Part shown: piece after piece, positions 24,851-32,509 of the stretch
Layout: every line of letters begins with the position of its first letter
Position numbering within the stretch: the first letter of the stretch is position 1
Source: an uncultured Cohaesibacter sp.
GTDB lineage: Bacteria; Pseudomonadota; Alphaproteobacteria; Rhizobiales; Cohaesibacteraceae
Reading direction: 5' to 3'
Assembly (NCBI RefSeq): GCF_963676275.1
Contig: NZ_OY781091.1
Location: 846,775-910,774 of the forward strand
Length of the DNA stretch: 64,000 nt
Program-made: the position numbers and the translations under genes
Notes under the pieces: generated by a model
The model's database searches: none
What the model saw: the letters and a program-made list of their open reading frames with translations, nothing else
What the model was told of the DNA's origin: nothing

Positions 24851-26620
24851 ATGGCTAATCTGGAAGATATCGGTACGGTTTACGAAACAGATGTGCTCGT
24901 TGTGGGCCATGGATCCGCAGGGCTGGCAGCGGCGCTTTCCGCCAAGGATGCCAATCCCAAACTCAAGGTTATGACCGCCGACAAGTCGATTGCCGGTTTT
25001 GGCGGCAAGGCCAACAAGGGCGGCGGGCATTGTTCCTTCATTCCCGAAGGCGGCGAAGAGGCCTATGTGGAATATCAGACCCGCAATCTCGGCGACTATA
25101 TTTCCGAAGAACATCTGCTGCGCGACTATGCCACCAATACGCGCAAGACCATCGAGCGCATCGAAGGCTATGGCGTGGATTTCTACGGCAAGGAAAAACC
25201 ATTCAACGCCCATCCGATGATTCCATGGTCTCTGATGACCGTCGATCTCGATTTCATGCAGGTGCTCACCCGCCAGTGCAAGCGCAAGAAGATCCAGCAT
25301 CTTGAAAAGGTATCCATCACCGATCTGTTGACCGACGGTGATCAGGTCGTGGGAGCCTTCGGTTTCAACATGCTTGACGGTACGCCGCTGATGATCAAGG
25401 CCAAGGTGATCATCATGGCCAATGGCGGTCAGAACTGGCGCGTCATGCGCATGTGGTCTTCGGGCCGCGGTGACGGTATCGCTGCCGCATACCGGGCAGG
25501 CGCCAAGATGCGCAACGCCGAATTCGGCTCCTTCGTCAACATGATCAGTGCCAACCACTATATGGTTGATTACGGCTCTGAAGATCATCTCTATAACGCC
25601 AAGGGCGAGAGCCTTTCCGAATTTGCCCGTCCGCATATGAAGGATAACCCCAATCTTGGCGCTCTTGGTGGCGTTGATCTGGGCGGCAACCATGCGCTCT
25701 TCATGCTTTGGGAAGTGCAGAAAGGCAACGGCCCGATCTACCAGAACAAGCTGGAGAACGGCTTCAAGTCCTCGCCGATCGGCCGCAACCTCGGTCCGGA
25801 AGTCGGCACCGCAGATCCTGACTGGTTCCGCCCTGTTGCCCATGACTTCTGGCATCGTCTGCATGAGAAGAAAATGACGGCCTTCAATGACGACAATCCG
25901 ATGCAGGAAATCCTGCCCGGCTTCGTCGGCGAATGCGGCCCGCTCTATGTCGATCGCTCCATGGCCAGCAACCTCAAGGGCCTGTTCGCCGCTGGCGACG
26001 TTTGCGCATGTGGCAATGGTGCCACCGGTGCTGTTCCTACGCCTCCGGGCCGCAACCGTGGTACCGGCATCATGTGGTCATGGTTCATGGGTCTGCGTGC
26101 AGGGGAAGCGGCTGCCGAATTCGCTGGCAACAACGAAGCTGGCACCGTCAGCGCCGATCAGGCCGAAGCGCTGCGCGCCGAGACCTTTGCTCCGCTCGAA
26201 CGCGTCAGCGGTCGTCCGGTTCAGAGCATTCTCAAGCCATTGCAGGATGTGATGAGTGCGCTTGAATATACCGCCTGGAAGAATGAGGAACGCATGACCA
26301 AGGCGCTTGGTATCGTCCTCGGACTCAAGGAGAAATTCAATGAGGTGGTTGCCAAGGATCCGCACTATCTCATGAGCGCCAACGAGCTTCGCTCGGGCAT
26401 CACCTGTTCTGAAATGTTCTTCCGTGCCGCACTGGCCCGCAAGGAGAGCCGCGGCTGGATGGTGCGTGAAGACTATCCCGATCGCGACGATGTCAATTTC
26501 CGCAAGAATGTTGTTTTGCAACAGAAAGATGGGGAAATGGATGTCAGCTTCGGAGAATTGCCGCTTGATACCTACAAGTATCATCCGGACAATGCTCCGA
26601 CCCAGAATGCTGCCGAGTGA
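24851..26620 (+). CDS. FAD-dependent oxidoreductase of the fumarate reductase/AprA superfamily
   Basis: 589 residues. The FAD-binding start DVLVVGHGSAGLAAAL (GxGxxG at residues 19-24) is followed by the second FAD motif AGFGGKANKGGGHCS. The capping and C-terminal parts contain NPNLGALGGVDLGGNHAL, GLFAAGDVCACGNGA and PPGRNRGTGIMWSW, the typical FAD-contact region of succinate/fumarate/adenylylsulfate-type flavoproteins, and a C-terminal helical domain (420-550). No Tat or Sec signal, so it is cytoplasmic. With its ferredoxin it could reduce an enoyl, disulfide or sulfur-type acceptor; the actual substrate is unknown. Confidence 0.88.
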   Translation: MANLEDIGTVYETDVLVVGHGSAGLAAALSAKDANPKLKVMTADKSIAGFGGKANKGGGHCSFIPEGGEEAYVEYQTRNLGDYISEEHLLRDYATNTRKTIERIEGYGVDFYGKEKPFNAHPMIPWSLMTVDLDFMQVLTRQCKRKKIQHLEKVSITDLLTDGDQVVGAFGFNMLDGTPLMIKAKVIIMANGGQNWRVMRMWSSGRGDGIAAAYRAGAKMRNAEFGSFVNMISANHYMVDYGSEDHLYNAKGESLSEFARPHMKDNPNLGALGGVDLGGNHALFMLWEVQKGNGPIYQNKLENGFKSSPIGRNLGPEVGTADPDWFRPVAHDFWHRLHEKKMTAFNDDNPMQEILPGFVGECGPLYVDRSMASNLKGLFAAGDVCACGNGATGAVPTPPGRNRGTGIMWSWFMGLRAGEAAAEFAGNNEAGTVSADQAEALRAETFAPLERVSGRPVQSILKPLQDVMSALEYTAWKNEERMTKALGIVLGLKEKFNEVVAKDPHYLMSANELRSGITCSEMFFRAALARKESRGWMVREDYPDRDDVNFRKNVVLQQKDGEMDVSFGELPLDTYKYHPDNAPTQNAAE

Positions 26621-26630
26621 GCAGGATAAT

Positions 26631-26655
26631 GGGGAGAGGGATTTTCCCTCTCTCC
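26631..26655 (+). repeat. Intercistronic stem-loop after the flavoprotein gene
   Basis: 10-bp stem with one G-T pair (26631-26640 with 26646-26655, GGGGAGAGGG/CCCTCTCTCC) and a 5-base loop ATTTT, 10 bases after the flavoprotein stop. No T-run. A second, wider pairing CCGGGC/GCCCGG (26675-26680 with 26716-26721) follows. They lie in the only sizable gap (160 bases) before the PhlG-like gene and may stabilise the upstream message or control the last gene. Confidence 0.55.
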
Positions 26656-26780
26656 TCCAGCACCGCGCAGGATACCGGGCCATGCGTGGTGGAAACCGGC
26701 TTTGAAAAAGCGATAGCCCGGAAAAAGAGGCCGCTTGTGGCAATTGCCCGGCATTTGTGATGGCGGCAACGAGGAAAATC

Positions 26781-27401
26781 ATGGATTACAAAATTACGCA
26801 AGACGATATGGGCACGCATCTGGACTGGCAGCACGAGAATGTGACGGCCCGCATGATTGACTGGTTCTGGAGCAACATGGAGAAATGCTTCATTCTGTGG
26901 CATCCCTCCCAGCACGAGCCTCTGGAATGGCCGATTGCTCCCAAGAATGGCAATCCGATCGGTGCAATCCACAATGCGCCGCAGACATGGAATGACGGAC
27001 GCCGCCAGAATCTGTATATCCGCTTTGAAGACCTCAAGGATGTAGAACCCGAAGTGCGCGATTATATCTGCTACGAGCATGTGATGATCGTTGCCGGTCT
27101 CGGTTTTGATGAGGCCGATCTGGTCGATCCGAAACCATGGGGCTACCGGATTCACCAGTGGGAGAAAACCGATTATGGTGTGGTCGGCAAATCTTCCGCA
27201 ATTGGCATGCTGAAAAAGGAAACCAAGGAAGACGGCATGGTATGGGCTGCCCATTGTGGCGAAGAAGTTGGCAACTGGGGCGTTTTCCTGCCGCAGCTCT
27301 ATTCGCTCTACAAGGTGGTGACCAACCCGTTGCGCAATCCCTTCACCGACCTCTCGGTTGATGGCAAGGGACGCGATGCCGTTTATCGCTACATCAAATA
27401 G
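26781..27401 (+). CDS. PhlG-like (DAPG hydrolase family) putative metal-dependent C-C hydrolase
   Basis: 206 residues from ATG 26781 (GAGGAAAA 4-11 bases upstream). The segment ENVTARMIDWFWSNM followed by ILWHPSQHEPLEW (His41, His45, Glu46), and the later HCGEE (His158-x3-Glu162), match the metal-site layout I recall for 2,4-diacetylphloroglucinol hydrolase PhlG (two separated His/Glu plus HxxxE). PhlG cleaves a C-C bond next to a carbonyl and is Zn-dependent. The protein is shorter than PhlG (about 290), lacking part of the N-terminus. Placement at the end of the ior operon suggests a hydrolytic C-C cleavage step. Family call moderate, substrate unknown. Confidence 0.55.
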   Translation: MDYKITQDDMGTHLDWQHENVTARMIDWFWSNMEKCFILWHPSQHEPLEWPIAPKNGNPIGAIHNAPQTWNDGRRQNLYIRFEDLKDVEPEVRDYICYEHVMIVAGLGFDEADLVDPKPWGYRIHQWEKTDYGVVGKSSAIGMLKKETKEDGMVWAAHCGEEVGNWGVFLPQLYSLYKVVTNPLRNPFTDLSVDGKGRDAVYRYIK

Positions 27402-27817
27402 GCCTGCATCAAGCTGGCTCGAATGAAGCGGGTCGCAAGGATCGTCAGGAACCATGGTCGCCTTTTTCTGGCTGTGGTTCCGATGGCCTTCAAGCCCGAC
27501 AAGAGATGACAAGACCAGTCAGACGAGACTGGGCCAAAAAACTGGGCCAAAAAACTGGGCCATAAAACTGGGCAAGGCAGGAGAAACATCAAGACGGCCC
27601 GTCAGGGTAAAGGGCTGACCGCTAAACACTTCAAGAAAAGAAGACAGGCAGGCGCAAGGACCAGCGCGCCGATCTGTCATTCGGAATTTGCCTGGAATGT
27701 AGACCTAGACGGTAGGGGCGCTTGGGAACATTCCAAAAAGCAGATAGAATAGGCAAAGCGGCCAAAGAACTGCAAACCGGATTGCAGCGTCGCGAGGGAG
27801 GACCAGGCAGGACTGAT
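27402..27817. promoter_or_regulatory. Spacer between the operon and the LysR gene, with repeats
   Basis: 416 bases without a gene. It holds GGAACCA/TGGTTCC pairing near 27449-27482, a 13-bp tandem repeat (see 27528-27573), and an 8-bp inverted repeat TGGAATGT (27693-27700) / ACATTCCA (27728-27735). The last one, about 85-125 bases before the LysR start, is a candidate autoregulatory site. AGGCAGGA precedes ATG 27818. Confidence 0.4.
27528..27573 (+). repeat. 13-bp tandem repeat, 3.5 copies
   Basis: ACTGGGCCAAAAA at 27528-27540 and 27541-27553, ACTGGGCCATAAA at 27554-27566, then ACTGGGC. Non-coding. It could give slippage-type length variation. Confidence 0.85.
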
Positions 27818-28777
27818 ATGCGGGAGAATGACTTGGAGGAGGCCGGCGAATTCGCGCGCCGGACAGCAGAAGACTATTTGGACTTGCGGTATTTGAAATA
27901 TTTCGTCGTAACCGCAGAAAGTGGCAGCTTCACTCGGGCCGCTGCCTTGCTAAACACGGTACAGCCTTCCATCAGCAGGCAGATCAAGCGACTGGAGGAC
28001 ATCGTCGAGGTGCCCCTGTTCAAGCGCACCTCGCATGAACTGATCCTGACCCCGCCGGGCAAGCTCTTTCTGGTGGAAGCCAAGAAGATGCTGCGGCAGG
28101 CGCGCGCATCAATCCAGCTTGTCCGCGAGGCTTCCGACCCTCAGGTCGGGCGGATCAATGTTGGTGTTGCATCCGGTATCGAGAGCCTGTTTTTCGACAA
28201 TGTGCTTTCAGTCGTGCGCAAGATGCAGCCTGAAAGTCAGGTATCCATCCGCTCCAGCAATGAAATCGAAATCCGGGATCGCATAATCGACGGCAGCATC
28301 GATCTCGCTTTCATGGCAGGCCCCGTCATCAATGACGAACTGACGTCCATGTCCGTCATTCGCCTGCCGCTGTTTGTTGCCTTCAGCGCCGACCAGCCTC
28401 TGGCCGAGCTGGATATCGTGCCGATTCAGGACCTGAAATCCCTCAAGCTGGTGCTGCCCGATCTGGAGACGGTGCCCTATTATGGCTCCTCGATAAAGCG
28501 GCTTGCAGAGCTCAGTGACATCAAGCTGGAACATACAACGACCACCTGCGAGTCGCCCCTGTCGGCCTTGCAGGCCATTGCCGCGGATGATTTCTATTGT
28601 TTCATTCTGGAATGTCAGGGGGAATTTGCCCCCCAGTCCATCGTGATGAAACCCGTTGAGGCCAACCTGCCTCTCAATATCGATTTGCATCTGATCAGCC
28701 GCAAGAATAATCCCAAACCATGGGTGCAGCGCTTTCTGGAGGCCTTTGACGCGCGTGACAGACTGGAGGCCAGCTGA
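27818..28777 (+). CDS. LysR-type transcriptional regulator, likely regulator of the ior operon
   Basis: 319 residues from ATG 27818. After a 25-residue acidic leader, the winged helix-turn-helix lies at about residues 23-80 (LRYLKYFVVTAESGSFTRAA, NTVQPSISRQIKRLED, PLFKRTSHELILTPPG). The effector domain (about 115-310) has the two-lobe LysR pattern starting GRINVGVASGIESL. It is on the same strand as the operon rather than divergent, the more usual arrangement. A perfect terminator follows, so it closes the locus. Effector unknown. Confidence 0.9.
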   Translation: MRENDLEEAGEFARRTAEDYLDLRYLKYFVVTAESGSFTRAAALLNTVQPSISRQIKRLEDIVEVPLFKRTSHELILTPPGKLFLVEAKKMLRQARASIQLVREASDPQVGRINVGVASGIESLFFDNVLSVVRKMQPESQVSIRSSNEIEIRDRIIDGSIDLAFMAGPVINDELTSMSVIRLPLFVAFSADQPLAELDIVPIQDLKSLKLVLPDLETVPYYGSSIKRLAELSDIKLEHTTTTCESPLSALQAIAADDFYCFILECQGEFAPQSIVMKPVEANLPLNIDLHLISRKNNPKPWVQRFLEAFDARDRLEAS

Positions 28778-28819
28778 AGACCGGGATCAGGTTTGAACAA
28801 TATGTAAGCGATTGATAAC

Positions 28820-28854
28820 AAAAGCCCTGTTGCCTGTCCGGCAACGGGGCTTTT
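28820..28854 (+). terminator. Strong bidirectional terminator after the LysR gene
   Basis: 15-bp stem with one T-G pair: 28820-28834 (AAAAGCCCTGTTGCC) with 28840-28854 (GGCAACGGGGCTTTT), loop TGTCC, then GTTTTG. The A-run/T-run arms let it work on both strands. It marks the right border of the ior locus. Confidence 0.92.
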
Positions 28855-29219
28855 GTTTTGCGCCAGCAGTCTTGCCACGAGGGTTGATGAGCGTGTGCGA
28901 GATCGATTCTTCTGGAAATGCTCTACGAGATATTATTCGAAATGCCTATACATAATTATTGGACAGTGGCAGCGGAGAACCGGGCGTCAGGCAGGGTTTT
29001 AAACCGCAAAAGCCAAAATTTGAGGAAAAAAACGCAAAAAGCTCCGTTGCGCAAATCAGAAATGAAAATTTGCGCAAAAAGCCACCTCGACTGAAAAAGT
29101 CGTCTTCAAACAGGTCTTCTTTATAGGAGTTCTAATATCATAAATCCATAATGTGACACAATGCGACAAAGTTGCCCTTTCGCTAGACTGTGACGGTCAT
29201 ACTCTACTGGGAGGAAATT
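28855..29219 (+). promoter_or_regulatory. Control region of the cytochrome c peroxidase gene
   Basis: 365 bases without a gene. A perfect 10-bp inverted repeat TTGCGCAAAT (29047-29056) / ATTTGCGCAA (29068-29077) with an 11-base spacer is a candidate operator, 140 bases upstream of the start. GGGAGGAAATT at 29209-29219 is an excellent ribosome site. Confidence 0.45.
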
Positions 29220-30275
29220 ATGACCAAGCAAACCTTAAGGGCAACGCTTGCCTGTGCTGTTTTCCTGGCAGCACCGTCAGCCGCGTTGTCCAACGATCTG
29301 TTGGAAGAAGCAAAGGACTATTTCACTCCGATCCCGTCCGTTGTTCCTGCTGTTAAGAACAACGCTGTGACCAGCGACAAGATCGAGTTGGGCAAAATGC
29401 TCTTCTTTGATCCGCGTCTTTCCTCGTCGGCACTGATTTCGTGCAACACATGCCACAATCTGGGCATGGGCGGGGACGACAATCTGGAAACCTCGATCGG
29501 TCACGGTTGGCAAAAAGGACCACGCAATGCGCCAACCGTCTTGAACGCCGTTTTCAACATTGCCCAATTCTGGGATGGTCGGGCCGAAGATCTCAAGGCG
29601 CAGGCCAAGGGACCGGTACAGGCCGGTGTTGAAATGGCGTCCACTCCGGCGCGTGTTGAAGCAACGCTCAAGAGCATGCCTGCTTACGAGGTTGCCTTCG
29701 CTAAGGCATTCCCCGGAGAAGACAGCCCGATCAGCTTCGACAATATGGCAAAAGCCATCGAGGCCTTCGAAGCAACGCTCATCACCCCATATTCCCGATT
29801 TGACCAGTTTCTGGAAGGCAACATTCAGGTCATGAATGAAGAGGAGCAGGCCGGTCTGCAGCTCTTCATGGACAAGGGATGTGCAAGCTGCCACGCTGGT
29901 GTGAATATAGGTGGTGAGGGTTACTATCCGTTTGGTGTCGTTGAAAAGCCGGGGGCAGATATTCTGCCATCAGGAGACAAGGGCCGCTTCGCTGTCACAC
30001 AGACAGCGGATGAGGAATATGTCTTCCGGGCCGGCCCGCTGCGCAACATCGAGCTGACCGCTCCTTATTTCCATTCCGGCAAGGTGTGGGATCTGGAGCA
30101 GGCTGTCGCCATCATGGGCACAAGCCAGTTGGGAGAAGATCTGTCTGATGAGGAAATCAAGAGCATCACGGCATTCCTGAAAACCCTGACTGGTGAACAG
30201 CCGAAGGTGGAGTATCCTATTCTTCCGGTTGAAACGTCCACTACGCCGAAACCTGAAGCAATGATTGCGAATTAG
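29220..30275 (+). CDS. Periplasmic dihaem cytochrome c peroxidase
   Basis: 351 residues, normal for the family. Signal peptide MTKQTLRATLACAVFLAAPSAALS. Two c-type haem sites, CNTCH (Cys75-His79) and CASCH (Cys221-His225), with family landmarks LGKMLFFDPRLSSS, HGWQKGPRNAPTVLNAVF, FWDGRAEDL and AGPLRNIELTAPYFHSGKV. The enzyme reduces hydrogen peroxide with electrons from cytochrome c in the periplasm. It neighbours the ior operon but is separated by a terminator and has its own promoter region, so the connection is only positional. Confidence 0.95.
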   Translation: MTKQTLRATLACAVFLAAPSAALSNDLLEEAKDYFTPIPSVVPAVKNNAVTSDKIELGKMLFFDPRLSSSALISCNTCHNLGMGGDDNLETSIGHGWQKGPRNAPTVLNAVFNIAQFWDGRAEDLKAQAKGPVQAGVEMASTPARVEATLKSMPAYEVAFAKAFPGEDSPISFDNMAKAIEAFEATLITPYSRFDQFLEGNIQVMNEEEQAGLQLFMDKGCASCHAGVNIGGEGYYPFGVVEKPGADILPSGDKGRFAVTQTADEEYVFRAGPLRNIELTAPYFHSGKVWDLEQAVAIMGTSQLGEDLSDEEIKSITAFLKTLTGEQPKVEYPILPVETSTTPKPEAMIAN

Positions 30276-30306
30276 TGATTATTCTTGCAGATCTTCTGAA
30301 TAATAA

Positions 30307-30340
30307 GACCTTCCCGGAGTTATTCGGGAAGGTTGTTTTT
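30307..30340 (+). terminator. Intrinsic terminator of the peroxidase gene
   Basis: 9-bp perfect stem (30307-30315 with 30324-30332, ACCTTCCCG/CGGGAAGGT), 8-base loop, then TGTTTTTT. 31 bases after the stop. Confidence 0.9.
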
Positions 30341-30527
30341 TACCTTCACTACCTCAGGTTAGCGATATTCTTTGAGATGGGGATTTTTTAGATTTTCATG
30401 ACTATAAATGCGTCAAAAATATGCTATGAAGAAGGCGCATTAAGAATGAATTAACCATGATTTATAACTGGAATTTTAGGCTTTTCCTCTAGGCTGTCGA
30501 GCCAAGAACCGAGACAAGGAATGACAT

Positions 30528-32054
30528 ATGGGCTTAACGGCGGCTAGTCTGAAAATCAATTTGGGTGTCATGGTTATCACCGCCTGCCTGGGGGTGTTCC
30601 TTGCCTTGACCTTTTCCAGCGTGTTTCTTCTGAACCGGTCTGGCGAAATTGCAGACAAGGTTCGGCATGAACAGGAGACCCGGTTGGTTGAGCATGAGCT
30701 TAACCATCAGATCATCCAGTTTGCGCGCGACCAGTCCCAGATTTCCGACTGGGATGCATCCTACACGGCATTCTGGGGACAGATTGATGACAAATTCGTT
30801 CTTGAAAATCTGACCAACTGGTTGTGGAATGATTTCGGCATATTCATGACCTATGTCGTCTCGCCGCGAAACAAGAACAAGATCGCCATTGTCGAGAATC
30901 GACGCCTTGATGCCGGTCAGGGACAGCATATCATCGACGAGAATATAGATCTCGTTCAAGAAGCCCGCGCAAAATATCTCGAGGATTTTACCGAGAAGCG
31001 CCATATGCCAGCGGTGAAATTGACACGAGATATTCTCGCCGAACCGCAACAGGGGCGCTTTGCCTGGTCCATCCGCACGATCAATGGCCAACTGGCTTAT
31101 GTGATGGCGCAGGCCATTGGCCCGGAATATGCCGTTCAGCGCGGCGACAAAAATCCCGACATCCTGTTCACCGTCAAGCAGATCGATAAATCAACTCTGA
31201 TCGCTGCCGGTGAAAAGCTGATGGTCGAGAATTTCCATTTCGATTTCCTCTATCAGCGCCATGAAGGGCATGGTCATTTGCCAATCGTCGCCTTGCCCGA
31301 TGGTCGCATCGTGCATGTGCGCTGGACGCCCGACAATCCTTCCGAGACCATCTGGAATCAAACCCTGCCCATTCTGGCCCTGCCTTACGCTTTGGCGGCG
31401 CTGGCGCTGATCGTCATTGCCTGGCGTTTCAGTCACATGCTCCACGCCCTCCAGTATAGCGAAGAGCAGAACCGCTTTCTCGCCCTGCATGATGCCGTGA
31501 CCGGTTTGCCCAACCGGCTCTATTTCGACCATGCGCTTGAAGAAACCATATCATCAAACAAGTATGATCATTGCGTCATCATCAGCCTCGATCTTGATCG
31601 CTTCAAGGCAGTGAATGATCGTCTGGGCCATGAGGCGGGAGACGTTGTGCTTTCAACTGTTTCCGAGCGGATTTCCCAGAGTCTGGGTAAATTGGGCATA
31701 GCTGCGCGCGTTGGCGGCGATGAATTCTCGATCCTGTTTTATGATCGCCTCGAACTGGAAGATCTGCAGCTCTTCTGCGAGCGACTGATCGAGGTCATCT
31801 CCCAGCCTATTCTGGTGCCGGGTGGCGTTGCCGATGTTGGCGCATCGATTGGTGTTGCCCGTTGGCCAGAAGATGCCACGACGGTCAAATCGGTGCTGCG
31901 CTGTGCGGATGACGCGCTCTATTTCTCCAAGGAAAATGGGCGAGGGCAGGTTAGCATTGCCTCACGCAAGCCCAAGCCGGCAAACAGAAATGTCGATCAG
32001 CGCCTCGGCCAGAGCATCGACAAGCTTCGTGAAATTCTGGGAAAGACCGCCTAG
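30528..32054 (+). CDS. CHASE4-GGDEF diguanylate cyclase
   Basis: 508 residues. Membrane helix 10-35, an extracytoplasmic CHASE4 sensor domain (about 55-265; ISDWDASYTAFWGQ is typical), second helix about 280-300 (LPYALAALALIVIAWRF), then GGDEF domain (325-490) with HDAVTGLPNRL, DLDRFKAVNDRLGH and intact active site VGGDEF. The inhibitory RxxD site is absent at its usual place (sequence reads SLGKLGIAARVGGDEF). It should make c-di-GMP without feedback inhibition. No EAL domain. The stop overlaps the convergent gene by 4 bases. Confidence 0.92.
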   Translation: MGLTAASLKINLGVMVITACLGVFLALTFSSVFLLNRSGEIADKVRHEQETRLVEHELNHQIIQFARDQSQISDWDASYTAFWGQIDDKFVLENLTNWLWNDFGIFMTYVVSPRNKNKIAIVENRRLDAGQGQHIIDENIDLVQEARAKYLEDFTEKRHMPAVKLTRDILAEPQQGRFAWSIRTINGQLAYVMAQAIGPEYAVQRGDKNPDILFTVKQIDKSTLIAAGEKLMVENFHFDFLYQRHEGHGHLPIVALPDGRIVHVRWTPDNPSETIWNQTLPILALPYALAALALIVIAWRFSHMLHALQYSEEQNRFLALHDAVTGLPNRLYFDHALEETISSNKYDHCVIISLDLDRFKAVNDRLGHEAGDVVLSTVSERISQSLGKLGIAARVGGDEFSILFYDRLELEDLQLFCERLIEVISQPILVPGGVADVGASIGVARWPEDATTVKSVLRCADDALYFSKENGRGQVSIASRKPKPANRNVDQRLGQSIDKLREILGKTA

Positions 32055-32395
32055 CCTTTTAGCAGGTCATCTTGTTGCTGCTTGCCAAATCCGATGATGA
32101 GCCGATCGCCATCCTCGATCACCGGGCGCTTGATCAGTGTCGGATTGGCCAGCATCAGCGCCCGTGCCTTGTCTGTGTCGATATCCCGCTTGTCCTCCTC
32201 GGAGAGCGCGCGCCATGATGTTGAGCGGCGGTTGAGAAAATCTTCCCAGTCGGCGGCCGCCAGCCAGCGATCAAGATCCCTGCTTGCAAAGCCATCCCCG
32301 CGCAGATCGACAAATGTAACCGGCGTGCCTGCCGTTTCCAGAAAATTGAGCGCCTTGCGGCATGTATCACATGACTTGATGCCAAATAGCTTCAT
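32051..32395 (-). CDS. Spx/ArsC-like thioredoxin-fold protein (YffB type)
   Basis: 114 residues. N-terminus MKLFGIKSCDTCRKALNFLE has CxxC at Cys9 and Cys12, followed by LRRxxx-like DLRGDGF and the family motif NPTLIKRPVIEDGDRLIIGF. This is the ArsC/Spx superfamily in the branch often annotated as YffB or arsenate reductase-like; the arsenate enzyme is a different gene at 54086. Likely a glutathione-dependent thiol protein. It converges on the cyclase gene with a 4-base overlap. Confidence 0.85.
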   Translation of the reverse strand: MKLFGIKSCDTCRKALNFLETAGTPVTFVDLRGDGFASRDLDRWLAAADWEDFLNRRSTSWRALSEEDKRDIDTDKARALMLANPTLIKRPVIEDGDRLIIGFGKQQQDDLLKG

Positions 32396-32509
32396 GGCTT
32401 CTATCCTTCTGGCAGGGTGAGCGGCAGCTGTTGCAGAATCAATTGCAACTGATGCGCAGATTAAGCCGATGTTTGAAGTTGCGAAAAGTCCTAAATTAGC
32501 CTCGTACCA

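Noticed and set aside
24533..25864. 443-codon open frame opposite the flavoprotein
   Set aside because: Antisense shadow; the flavoprotein on the plus strand has clear FAD motifs.
24560..26620. Dissimilatory adenylylsulfate reductase AprBA
   Set aside because: The ferredoxin is much shorter than AprB, and no sat, qmo or dsr genes are near; only superfamily-level similarity is supported.
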